In this document: positions 51,241 through 58,778 of the stretch, one piece after another
Layout of the letters: every line of letters starts with the position of its first letter
Position numbering within the stretch: the first letter of the stretch is position 1
Origin: Infirmifilum sp. NZ
Lineage (GTDB): Archaea > Thermoproteota > Thermoprotei > Thermofilales > Thermofilaceae
Assembly: GCF_022693705.1 (NCBI RefSeq)
Contig: NZ_CP094288.1
Coordinates: forward strand, 1,412,451-1,476,450
Direction of reading: 5' to 3'
Length of the DNA: 64,000 nt
Translations under genes and position numbers: made by a program
Notes under the pieces: model-generated
Told to the model about the DNA's origin: nothing
What the model saw: only the letters and a program-made list of their open reading frames with translations
Database searches by the model: none

Positions 51241-51781
51241 CCCGGCAGAAGGGCTCGTCGTCTAGAAGGCACAACCCCCCTTCAAGGCATATGAAGCGTC
51301 GCGCAAAGCCCCAGAGCTCCTCCAGCCCTCTGTCACCGTGGACGAGGACGGGGACGCGGTACGTGGAAGAGATCCTCGAAAGGATGTCGAGCGCGTAGAG
51401 CACCCCCTCGCGCACATCCGTCGTAAACCTCTGGTCGATGTCCTCTACCACGATAGGCCGCCTCGCCTCGTCGAGGCTGCGGGGGACGTCGAAGAGAAGG
51501 TACTCGAGGAACTCCCCGTCTAGTAGCTCGGGCACGTACAGCCCTCCCGGGACCTTCAAGTACGCCCCGCTCGCCAGGCTCACTCCAGGTGGGAGGTAGG
51601 CGCTCTTACCGCAGAGCTCAACGTGAACTATAAGGGGTGGGAAAAGCACGACCACGTCGCGCGTCATCTGGAGCACCTCCTCGGCGACCTCGCCGAATAT
51701 CGCGCGGACCTCAGCCTCCCTGAACACCTTTAGGTGGGCTCTAGAGAATTGCTCCCTGCCTACAACCACGAGCTTGCTCAT
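51224..51781 (-). CDS. Unknown RecA-operon protein without P-loop (185 aa)
   Basis: An alpha/beta protein with hydrophobic strands RDVVVLFPPLIVHVEL, RPIVVEDIDQRF (Walker-B-like, acidic end), VPVLVHGDRG and RRFICLEGG, but no Walker A. This resembles degenerate RecA-fold partners of recombinases such as those known in eukaryotic Rad51-paralogue complexes, though that is only an analogy. It overlaps the RadA paralogue by 17 bases and the upstream gene as ATGA, so it is probably a stoichiometric partner. Confidence 0.6.
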   Translation of the reverse strand: MSKLVVVGREQFSRAHLKVFREAEVRAIFGEVAEEVLQMTRDVVVLFPPLIVHVELCGKSAYLPPGVSLASGAYLKVPGGLYVPELLDGEFLEYLLFDVPRSLDEARRPIVVEDIDQRFTTDVREGVLYALDILSRISSTYRVPVLVHGDRGLEELWGFARRFICLEGGLCLLDDEPFCRGEGSA

Positions 51782-52161
51782 AGCCCCAGCCTCTCTCGGC
51801 CTCTTTTAGCCAGAACGCCGAGCCAGGGGTTCCCAACCAGGAACGACGGCAGGCCTCCGGGCTCCAGACCCTCAGCTTGGGGCTCTGCGACGCCCCTCTC
51901 GGGTTGGATCCGCGGCTGGCTTGCGGGCTCGAGCCCAACGATTTCCCTTATCTCCCTTATCTTCTTGTAAACCCCAAAGCCCTTGTCGGAGAGCGAGACC
52001 AGGAAAATCCTACCCTTTTTCTTCACGTCCACGAGCGAGTACTTCTGCAGGAGCTCGAGAACCTCCCTGGCTTTCTCCACGTTCTTCGAGATCTCGACGA
52101 GGCTCTTCTCGCTCTCACCTATCCTCCAAACCCAGAAGACTATCCGGCTCAGCTCATCCAC
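51778..52161 (-). CDS. Winged-helix protein heading the RadA-paralogue operon
   Basis: 127 aa. Residues 1-70 form a winged helix (EISKNVEKAREVLELLQKYSLVDVKKKGRIFLVSLSDKG). A Pro/Glu-rich linker leads to a C-terminal peptide LPSFLVGNPWLGVLAKRGR, hydrophobic and basic, that could dock to a partner. First gene of the operon; TTTTTATACTCG about 20-27 bases upstream is a TATA box for a leaderless start. Could be a DNA-binding subunit or an operon regulator. Confidence 0.65.
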   Translation of the reverse strand: MDELSRIVFWVWRIGESEKSLVEISKNVEKAREVLELLQKYSLVDVKKKGRIFLVSLSDKGFGVYKKIREIREIVGLEPASQPRIQPERGVAEPQAEGLEPGGLPSFLVGNPWLGVLAKRGRERLGL

Positions 52162-52272
52162 AGCAGTATTCGTCTGTCACGAGTATAAAAACGTTTTTTT
52201 ACAAAGTAACATCGTTATACTCAACAGGAGCACGCGAAAATCACAATTACCTTTCGCACCCTTCACAACAGT

Positions 52273-53049
52273 ATGTCCGATGATGTCAAAGACAGGGTTT
52301 TCTGCCCCCAGTGCGGGGACTACGTTAAACCTCGTGTAGTTCGCACGATGACGCTCAGCGGAGAGGTGATAGTCGAGTACTACTGCCCTAAGCACGGCCT
52401 AATCGAGGCCCAGAAGAAGCCTGCGAGTCTCCCGCAGAGGCGCGTGACTCCGGGAGGGGTTTACATAGTCTTCGAGGGCATCGACGGTAGCGGTAAGACG
52501 ACGCAGGCTGTGCTGCTCTACGAATACATTAGAAGGAAGGGCTACGACGCCGTCCTCGTGCGAGAGCCTTGGGTCAAGGCGATAAAGGACTTTCTCTACA
52601 AGCACGACCTGGACCCCGACGCCGAGGCCTACCTGTTCGCCGCCGACAGGATAATACTGCAGAAGGAGGTCATCCTGCCGTCCCTTGAGGCCGGAAAGAT
52701 CATCATCTCCGACAGGTCCCTGTTCGCCAGCCTAGCCTACCAGGTGGCTAGAGGCCTACCAGAGGAGTTCATCCTCGCGATAAACAGATCCATTAGGTTT
52801 CCGGACGTTGTCGTGCTACTGGATATACCAGTCGAGGAGGCGTACCGGAGGCTCAAGGCGAGGGGGGAGACCACGCGCTTCGAGGATCCAGACTTCATGG
52901 TTAAAGTTCGGGAACGTTACCTACAGCTCGCGAAAGACTACGAGGAGGTGTTCATTGTGATCGACGGCCGAAAGCCCGTGCAGGAGGTCCACAGGGAGGT
53001 TGTTCTCAAGCTCAAGGAGAGGTTCCAGGGAAAGCTTAGTCTCGATTGA
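52273..53049 (+). CDS. tmk: Thymidylate kinase with N-terminal zinc ribbon
   Basis: 258 aa. The kinase part begins near residue 63 with VYIVFEGIDGSGKTTQ, has the dTMP-binding region LVREPW, the DRS motif (IISDRSLFASLAYQ) and LID-like RRLKARGETTRFED. It makes dTDP from dTMP. The first 45 residues are an extra zinc ribbon with Cys 11, Cys 14, Cys 38 and His 41 (CPQC...CPKH). Divergent from the RadA-paralogue operon. Confidence 0.85.
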   Translation: MSDDVKDRVFCPQCGDYVKPRVVRTMTLSGEVIVEYYCPKHGLIEAQKKPASLPQRRVTPGGVYIVFEGIDGSGKTTQAVLLYEYIRRKGYDAVLVREPWVKAIKDFLYKHDLDPDAEAYLFAADRIILQKEVILPSLEAGKIIISDRSLFASLAYQVARGLPEEFILAINRSIRFPDVVVLLDIPVEEAYRRLKARGETTRFEDPDFMVKVRERYLQLAKDYEEVFIVIDGRKPVQEVHREVVLKLKERFQGKLSLD

Positions 53050-53096
53050 ACGGAAAGCGTTAAATCCTTCGTAAAGCAGGTGCAAAAGGGACGAGG

Positions 53097-53669
53097 ATGC
53101 GCAGGGCATCTGTAGGCTCGGTTTTAGTGCTGGTGCTCCTGCTCGTGGGCATCGCGTTCCTAGCAGGGTTCTACTTCGGGCTCAGGTCGCAGGCCCCCAC
53201 GACCGCCGAGGTCCCCGCCGCTCAGTCTTGCGTCAAGTTGCGTGTGATAAACGACAGGGACTACTACCCAACCCTGCTCAGCCTGCTGGGGTCAGCCAAC
53301 AAGTCTATCTACGTCGCCATGTTCGAGTTCAAGAGCGACACGGAAGAGATCTCCAAGATCGTGGAGCTTTTGATCTCCAAGGCGAAGAAAGGGGTGGACG
53401 TCAAGGTCGTGCTTGAGAACAGCGTCGACTCCAACGAGCTCACGTACCGCAGGCTCCTGGACAACGGCGTGATGGTGAGGTACGACACCAGGTCCAGGAC
53501 GACCCACGCGAAGCTGGTCATCGTCGACGGTAGGTACGTCATCGTCGGCTCCCACAACTGGAGCTACATGGCTATGATGCGGAACCACGAGGCGAGCGTC
53601 CTCATCGACGACGCCGCGATCGCTCAGGTCTACACGGAGTACTTCGCCTCGATATGGAGGGGTGACTAA
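53097..53669 (+). CDS. Secreted or membrane-anchored phospholipase-D-family nuclease
   Basis: 190 aa with an N-terminal hydrophobic segment (VLVLVLLLVGIAFLAGFYFGL) and one HKD motif, THAKLVIVDGRYVIVGSHNWS, as in Nuc-type endonucleases that act as homodimers. The one-motif size fits Nuc rather than phospholipase D. Catalysis probably occurs outside the membrane. The stop region overlaps the next gene, which also encodes a membrane protein. Confidence 0.85.
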   Translation: MRRASVGSVLVLVLLLVGIAFLAGFYFGLRSQAPTTAEVPAAQSCVKLRVINDRDYYPTLLSLLGSANKSIYVAMFEFKSDTEEISKIVELLISKAKKGVDVKVVLENSVDSNELTYRRLLDNGVMVRYDTRSRTTHAKLVIVDGRYVIVGSHNWSYMAMMRNHEASVLIDDAAIAQVYTEYFASIWRGD

Positions 53670-53955
53670 GGTGGACAAGGACAGGCTTGTAGGGGCGTTT
53701 CTCACCGTCCTGGCGGTCACCATAGGCGCCGTGTACGTGTACTCGCTCTTCTTCGCGGGTGAGGAGGTCAGCATGCTGACCCTCAAGCTGACAGCCCTCG
53801 CCACGGTGGGCTCATTCCTGCTAATCCTACTGGTTATCGGTGTCTCCCTAGTGATCTATCCCCCTCCGGTTAAGGTCGAGGAGATCGAGAAGAAGCTGGC
53901 CGAGGAGCTCAAAAAGCTCAAGGAGAGAGGCTACCCGTTCCCCTGGACCGAATAA
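53662..53955 (+). CDS. Small two-helix membrane protein (97 aa)
   Basis: GTG 53662 overlaps the nuclease stop by 8 bases (GTG 53671 is also possible). Two membrane helices (about 10-31 and 42-65) are followed by a charged cytoplasmic helix (VKVEEIEKKLAEELKKLKERG). No family recognised; translational coupling suggests it works with the membrane-anchored nuclease. Confidence 0.6.
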   Translation: MTKVDKDRLVGAFLTVLAVTIGAVYVYSLFFAGEEVSMLTLKLTALATVGSFLLILLVIGVSLVIYPPPVKVEEIEKKLAEELKKLKERGYPFPWTE

Positions 53956-53989
53956 TATACAACCTTGTTGCGCGGCCTTTTTTCACGGG

Positions 53990-55393
53990 ATGAAGGTCGG
54001 TAAAATACCACTTAACAGGGTCATCGGCATCCTCAAGCATGCGGGTGTTACTCCAAGTCTCGACGCTAACCCCATGGAGGGCGACTTGGTGGTGTCAACC
54101 AACCCGGCTGTAGGTGTCCCCAGCGAGGCTTTAGGCTTCTTCGCATTCCACTACTCCGCTGCAAACGTTGCCGTCGCGCACGCACAGCCACTCTACGCCA
54201 CGCTTACAGTCACCATGTCTCCGGGTACGAGCGACGAGGAGGTCGAGGCGGTCGTGAGGGGTTTCGCGGAGGAGTGCCGCAAGTACGGCGTTAGGCTCGT
54301 GGGAGGCCACACTGCCCGCTACGAGGGCATCGAGTACCCCCTCGCGGTCTCAACGGTGATAGGCAGGAAAGTGCGGGACCGAGTGGCACCCTCCGGAGGG
54401 GACACTGTCTACGCGATAGGGTTAGTGGGCGCAGAGGCGGCGTGGCTTCTGGGCGGTAGAGTGCCGCTGAGGGAGATGACCCCTCTGGACTACGCTCTCC
54501 AGCTTCAGGAAGCCTCTGAGGTCAAGTTCATGCACGACGTCTCGGAGGGCGGCGTGCTCGGCGCGCTCGTCGAGGTCAGCCTGTACTACAGCCTGGAGAT
54601 AGAGTTGCAGCCGGAGGGCGTCAAGCTCCACCCGGGCCTCCCGGAATGGGTGGACCCCTTCACCGCACCGAGCTACGGGGTCTTACTGGCCTTCACCGAC
54701 AGCCCACGGGAGTTAGAGGCCCTGTGCGGTGAGAAGAGCCTTCCGTGCTCGAAAATAGGCTCCGTCAAGGGGCCTGGGGTGGGAGTGTTGTACAAGTCTA
54801 CCCGCTACCTTGAGCCCCCTGCCTCGCCGCTGGTGGAACTCTACAACCCCTACACGCCGGGAAGCCTCGAGCTAGCGCAGCTCGAGCTCGCGGCGAGAAG
54901 CCTGATGGCTCTGCCAGGCTTCGAGCAGCTTATCCCGGAGGTCGGGGCGAACATAGCCTTCGCGAAGCCGAGACCCGAGAAGCCTGAGGACGTGGCCGCG
55001 ATCGATGGGAGGCTCATCAAGACTAGGAGAGGGGTTAGGGTGTGCGGTAAGCCGACCTTCGGGGCGTCTAGGCACCTGGCAAGGGTGCTGATCGAGGCAT
55101 CGAGGATAAACCCCAACATGCGAGCCGCTATTAACGTCAAACCCGACCCCGCGTTCCTCGAAGCCCTGCGAGGCATCGGCATCAACCCTGTAGACGTCTC
55201 AAGCTTTGCCTCGGAGTGCCCGGTAAGCAAAGCCATAGAGTCAGGGACCTGGGGGTCCGCGTTCTACTACCACGACATACCAAACCTTGAGCCCTCGCTC
55301 GTAATCCTCGCCGAATCCCCATTGATCCTGGTGGACATAGTCAGGAGAGCCCTAGAGCGGAGAAGATTTTATCAAGCACCACCCGGTCCTTGA
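53990..55393 (+). CDS. AIR-synthase-fold/ThiN fusion, thiamine-related
   Basis: 467 aa, leaderless start (ATAATATACA about 30 bases before ATG). Residues 1-285 are an AIRS-superfamily (HypE/ThiL-like) domain: FAFHYSAANVAVAHAQPLYATLTV, RLVGGHTARYEG, FMHDVSEGGVLGALVEV. Residues about 300-455 match ThiN, the archaeal thiamine-phosphate synthase domain: FGASRHLARVLIEASRINPNMRAAINVK and SAFYYHDIPNLEPS. ThiN is usually fused to ThiD. A ThiL-like plus ThiN chain could join synthesis and phosphorylation of thiamine phosphate; the AIRS part is closer in looks to HypE relatives, so activity needs testing. Confidence 0.7.
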   Translation: MKVGKIPLNRVIGILKHAGVTPSLDANPMEGDLVVSTNPAVGVPSEALGFFAFHYSAANVAVAHAQPLYATLTVTMSPGTSDEEVEAVVRGFAEECRKYGVRLVGGHTARYEGIEYPLAVSTVIGRKVRDRVAPSGGDTVYAIGLVGAEAAWLLGGRVPLREMTPLDYALQLQEASEVKFMHDVSEGGVLGALVEVSLYYSLEIELQPEGVKLHPGLPEWVDPFTAPSYGVLLAFTDSPRELEALCGEKSLPCSKIGSVKGPGVGVLYKSTRYLEPPASPLVELYNPYTPGSLELAQLELAARSLMALPGFEQLIPEVGANIAFAKPRPEKPEDVAAIDGRLIKTRRGVRVCGKPTFGASRHLARVLIEASRINPNMRAAINVKPDPAFLEALRGIGINPVDVSSFASECPVSKAIESGTWGSAFYYHDIPNLEPSLVILAESPLILVDIVRRALERRRFYQAPPGP

Positions 55394-55394
55394 T

Positions 55395-55453
55395 GTGATG
55401 ATGACTAAGCTTGCCCCCCGGCGATCGGTGAGCCGGATTACCGCGGACTGAAC
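55395..55453 (+). ncRNA. C/D-box guide RNA predicted to target the 16S 530 loop
   Basis: C box ATGATGA at 55398-55404 (an overlapping GTGATGA is at 55395-55401), D box CTGA at 55448-55451, with degenerate D' (GCGA, 55421-55424) and C' (GTGAGC, 55428-55433). The bases before D, ATTACCGCGG (55437-55446), are exactly complementary to CCGCGGUAAU, the universally conserved 530 loop of 16S rRNA. By the D-plus-5 rule the methylated base would be C528 (E. coli numbering). A T-rich tract (CTCTTTTT) follows about 10 bases later. It begins right after the ThiN-fusion stop, so may be processed from that transcript. Confidence 0.65.
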
Positions 55454-55593
55454 TCCCTAACTCTCTTTTTAGGATATTTTAACCGTGCAGGGTTTTCAAG
55501 AAGTTGCATCGTTGCAGTAGGAGTTCTTGGAAAGATGTAATTCAAAAAAGATAAGGAAACGGTTAAAAGCCCCCTACGCGCTGGGAGGAGTTG

Positions 55594-56316
55594 ATGCCGA
55601 AGCTGCTCTTCCAGGTCGACAGCTACCTTAAGGAGTTCGAGGCCACGGTCACCAGGGTTGAAGGAAACAAGGTCTTCCTCGATCAGACAGCGTTCCACCC
55701 GGGTCCCAGCGGCGGGCTGGACACGGACAAGGGATGGCTGTTGCTTCCAACAGGGCTTAGGGTCGAGGTGGTGCAAGCGGTCGAGGAGAACGGGGATGTA
55801 GCGCACATCGTGGCAGAGCAGGCAGGCCTTGAGCCAGGCATCAGGGTGAGGGGCGTGATAGACTGGGAGCGGAGGTACAGAATGATGAGGCTTCACACGG
55901 CTAGCCACGTCCTAGCCTCCGTGCTTTACAGCAAGTACGGGGCCATGGTCACTGGCGGGCACATACAGCCAGAGGGCGCCCGCGACGACTTCGACCTGCC
56001 AGGTGTCGTCGACTGGAAGGCCGCGCTCGCGGAGGCCGTGTCCGAGACTAACAGCATCCTCAAGAGGTGCATCGAAGTGAAGGTCTACTGGCTGAAAAGG
56101 GACGAGGCGCTGAAGATCCCCGGGATCGTGAAGCTCGCCGGCCGCCTACCACCTGAGGTCGACGAGATTAGGGTTGTCGAGATCCCCGGCGTCGACATCC
56201 AGGCGGACGGGGGACCCCACGTGAAGAACACCTGCGAGGTAGGTGAGGTGGTGCTTCAGAAGACGGAGAGCAAGGGGGCTAAGCGCAAGCGCGTGTACTA
56301 CACGGTAACCCCGTAA
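55594..56316 (+). CDS. alaX: AlaX-type alanyl-tRNA editing protein
   Basis: 240 aa from ATG 55594 with GGGAGG upstream. N-terminal beta domain (TAFHPGPSGGLDTDKGWL) and the editing core with HxxxH in RLHTASHVL, GGHIQPEGARDDFD, and ADGGPHVKNTCEVGEV. In this last motif Asp stands where many AlaX proteins have the metal-binding Cys of CGGTH. It hydrolyses Ser- or Gly-tRNA-Ala. The medium size with N-terminal domain fits AlaX-M. Confidence 0.88.
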   Translation: MPKLLFQVDSYLKEFEATVTRVEGNKVFLDQTAFHPGPSGGLDTDKGWLLLPTGLRVEVVQAVEENGDVAHIVAEQAGLEPGIRVRGVIDWERRYRMMRLHTASHVLASVLYSKYGAMVTGGHIQPEGARDDFDLPGVVDWKAALAEAVSETNSILKRCIEVKVYWLKRDEALKIPGIVKLAGRLPPEVDEIRVVEIPGVDIQADGGPHVKNTCEVGEVVLQKTESKGAKRKRVYYTVTP

Positions 56317-56347
56317 GGTTTTTCCCGCGCGCCGACCTTAGATCTCT

Positions 56348-57019
56348 GTGGTCGAAGAGGTAGTGCAGGTTTTCTCCCAAAACGCGGAAGCGTACGACTC
56401 GTGGTACAGGACCCCCGCCGGCTCCGCGGTGCTGGAGGCAGAGGCAAGCCTTCTCGACCTCCTCCTCCCGTGGGGTGTTGGCGCGGATATAGGAGCCGGC
56501 ACCGGCGTCTTCGCGGAGAAGCTCTCTGAGAACCGGGAGATAGTGTGCCTCGACCCCTCCGAGCCCATGCTGAGGCTCGCACGCGGGAGGTGCCAGCACC
56601 TCGTTGTCGGGGTTGGAGAGCAGCCGCCGCTGCGCAGCGGGTCGCTGAGCTTTGCCTACATGGTGACCGTCCTCGAGTTCCTTGAGGACCCGCGCAAGGT
56701 GCTTGAGTCTGTTAGGGGGCTCCTCAGAGAGGGCGGCGTGCTGGCAGTGCTCTCCATCGAGAGGGAAAGCCCTTGGGGCCAGCTTTACAGGAGGCTGGCC
56801 TCCGAGAACCTCGACCCCGTGCTGGCTAAAGCGAAGTTCTACTCGAGGCGCGAAGCCGAAGACTTCTTGCTCGAAGTAGGCTTCACCATCTCCACGAGGG
56901 CTTGGGCGCTCGACTACGAGCCGCTGGCAGTCCCCGAAGGCAAGCCCAGGCTCTACGTGGACGAGGAGTGCCCAAGCTGCGGCGTCTACGCTCTCATCGC
57001 GAAGCCGCTACACTTTTAG
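56348..57019 (+). CDS. Class I SAM-dependent methyltransferase
   Basis: 223 aa. SAM-binding GADIGAGTGVFAEKL, acidic loop IVCLDPSEPML, motif PLRSGSLSFAYMVTVLEFLEDP and LREGGVLAVLSIER define a Methyltransf_11-type fold. A C-terminal C-x2-C (DEECPSCGVYAL) is unusual. Substrate unknown. Convergent with, and overlapping by 12 bases, the geranylgeranyl-reductase gene. Confidence 0.82.
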   Translation: MVEEVVQVFSQNAEAYDSWYRTPAGSAVLEAEASLLDLLLPWGVGADIGAGTGVFAEKLSENREIVCLDPSEPMLRLARGRCQHLVVGVGEQPPLRSGSLSFAYMVTVLEFLEDPRKVLESVRGLLREGGVLAVLSIERESPWGQLYRRLASENLDPVLAKAKFYSRREAEDFLLEVGFTISTRAWALDYEPLAVPEGKPRLYVDEECPSCGVYALIAKPLHF

Positions 57020-58048
57020 TGAATTCTTCACAAGCTCCTTAACGCCGCCAAGGCTCGCAACCTTCAAGAAGAAGCCAGGCCACCTCGATGCGGCCCTAGC
57101 GAGGAAAGCCCGCGTAACGCAACCGGCTGTGACGCACTCGAGGATCTCCACGGGGGCTCTCTCGAAGATCTCTACGCGTCTTTTCGGAGGGCTGTTTTCG
57201 AGGGCTCTTAAGATGCCGAGCTGGACCCGCGCGTTTAGCTCGAGGCCATAGCTCGATATAGCGTCCGCGAAGCTCCTTTCGCCCCTGATATCCTCGAAGA
57301 GCGCCTTGGCGGTTATCATCGATGGTCTAATCCCCTCCCCGGAGAGCGGCATCACAGCGCCAGCCGCCTCCCCGATGACCGCCACGCCCCCCTCCAGCCT
57401 CAGCTGAAGCCCCCCAGAAGCTATCCCGCTACCCCTCAGCGGACCCGATGGCTCCAGCCCAACCTTTTTGGAGATCATCCTGAGGTAGCCGGCTAGGACC
57501 TCGGGCCCGGCAAGCCCCCCGACACCCACCTTCGCCTTGGAGTCTCCTAGAGGGAAGACCCAGGCGTACCCGACGAGGTCCTCCAGGAAGTAAACTCTGA
57601 TAGCATCGCCCGGGTCCTCCCTCACCCTTCCCTCCAGCTGGAGGGCCAGGGCTTTCCTGCCGCGGTACGCGGCGTTCCCCCGCGCGTCCACGACGAGGTC
57701 GAATCCCCTCAGCGAGTAAGGGTCAGCCCACTTTCTCTCCACCTCAACGCCCTCCAGCAGGGAGCGTAGCATCTCCTCCTTGTCAACAATGTACCCGAAG
57801 AACCTCCCGCGGCTGGACTTAGAGAGCCTCTCCCCGACGTACACGTCGTACCCCATGACCTTAACCAGCACGGCCTCCTCAGGCAGCCTGTACACCTGCT
57901 CGACCGTGAAGGGCACCCCCCACCCGCAGGGCTTCAAGGCGAGCTTGGGAGCCCCCTCGAAGACCTTGACGCTGAAACCCGCGTCGGTGAGGAGGCGGGC
58001 CAGGAAGGCCCCAGCGGGGCCTGCTCCGACTACAGCGACCCTCTCAAC
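57008..58048 (-). CDS. Geranylgeranyl reductase family flavoprotein, non-standard start
   Basis: 346 aa as drawn. The FAD-binding N-terminus VERVAVVGAGPAGAFLARLL is encoded from 58048 to 57937, yet the frame has no ATG, GTG or TTG between an upstream TGA (about 58100) and the TTG at 57937, which lies after the essential GxGxxG. AGGAGG (58055-58050) stands just before GTT 58048, which overlaps the preceding stop as GTTGA. Other motifs: KPCGWGVPF, DLVVDARGN, GDSKAKVGVGGL, VIGEAAGAVMPLSGEGI. The family saturates geranylgeranyl chains of archaeal lipids or reduces quinone tails. Confidence 0.75.
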   Translation of the reverse strand, partial: VERVAVVGAGPAGAFLARLLTDAGFSVKVFEGAPKLALKPCGWGVPFTVEQVYRLPEEAVLVKVMGYDVYVGERLSKSSRGRFFGYIVDKEEMLRSLLEGVEVERKWADPYSLRGFDLVVDARGNAAYRGRKALALQLEGRVREDPGDAIRVYFLEDLVGYAWVFPLGDSKAKVGVGGLAGPEVLAGYLRMISKKVGLEPSGPLRGSGIASGGLQLRLEGGVAVIGEAAGAVMPLSGEGIRPSMITAKALFEDIRGERSFADAISSYGLELNARVQLGILRALENSPPKRRVEIFERAPVEILECVTAGCVTRAFLARAASRWPGFFLKVASLGGVKELVKNSLKV

Positions 58049-58478
58049 TCCTCCTGTGCTCGTACTCCCTCCCCTCGTCGACGATGTGGATCACTCGGAA
58101 ACCATCCCTTACAAGAGCGTCGGCTATAAATCTCCTGTGGCACCTGAACCACAGCCTCTCCGCGCAGAGCACCGCCACAACTCCCTCGCGAGCCAGAGCC
58201 TCCAGGGCCTCCAAACCCCTCTTGAAGTCCTCCGTCTCCATGTAGCGCTCGTAGCCACCCTCCCGGTAGCCGCCGAGCTCCGAGCCGAGCCAAACGTACC
58301 TAAAGCCCTCCCGCTCCAGCGCCTCTCTCAGGTGGGTAGCGTTGAAGTGGGGGAACTTCGAGGACTTCGGCCACCGGCGGACGTCGACCACAACCTCTAC
58401 CCCGTGCTTCCTCAACAGAGCTAGAAGCCCGTCTAGGCTCCTGTTGCTGTGGCCAACCGTGTACACGACTTCAGGCAA
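58044..58478 (-). CDS. DUF488-family protein
   Basis: 144 aa with family signatures VYTVGHSNRSLDGLLALL, VVVDVRRWPKSSKFPHF, WLGSELGGYR and VLCAERLWFRCHRRFIA. DUF488 proteins are widespread and of unknown biochemistry; the conserved Cys, His and Arg suggest nucleic-acid or metal chemistry. Its start overlaps the small upstream gene by 8 bases, and its stop overlaps the geranylgeranyl-reductase frame. Confidence 0.85.
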   Translation of the reverse strand: MPEVVYTVGHSNRSLDGLLALLRKHGVEVVVDVRRWPKSSKFPHFNATHLREALEREGFRYVWLGSELGGYREGGYERYMETEDFKRGLEALEALAREGVVAVLCAERLWFRCHRRFIADALVRDGFRVIHIVDEGREYEHRRS

Positions 58479-58728
58479 GCGACCTCAGCACCTGCTCAAC
58501 CTCGTCCACTGTGAGCTTGCTGAACTGGAGGATAACCTGCACCTTATCCGGCTTAACCACCGTGACTATGGCGTCCTTGTACACTCCCTTCACGAGCGGG
58601 CCGAACCTCGCAGTGACTTTCCCCTCTCTCTCGAGGAGGTCCACGACCTTGTCGGCGCACTCAGCCTTTATCGTAAAGACGTACGTCTTCGAAGACGCGC
58701 AGACAAGGCTCCTGCTGACCACGCACAC
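58471..58728 (-). CDS. Small conserved alpha/beta protein (85 aa)
   Basis: After about 12 residues the chain shows a beta-alpha-beta-beta pattern (KTYVFTIKAECADKVVDLLEREGKVTARFG, DAIVTVVKPDKVQVILQFSKLTVDEVEQVLRSL) similar in size to small ACT or Pcc1-like proteins, but neither is convincing. It overlaps the DUF488 gene by 8 bases, so both are translationally coupled. Translation may start at a later codon near residue 14. Function unknown. Confidence 0.6.
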   Translation of the reverse strand: MCVVSRSLVCASSKTYVFTIKAECADKVVDLLEREGKVTARFGPLVKGVYKDAIVTVVKPDKVQVILQFSKLTVDEVEQVLRSLA

Positions 58729-58778
58729 ACATACACAAGCCCGCCGAACATATTATTCTTTTTCTTCAATGCCTAGAG

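Noticed and set aside
57008..57937. Starting the geranylgeranyl reductase at TTG 57937
   Set aside because: This would delete the GxGxxG FAD-binding segment that is clearly encoded in frame just upstream.
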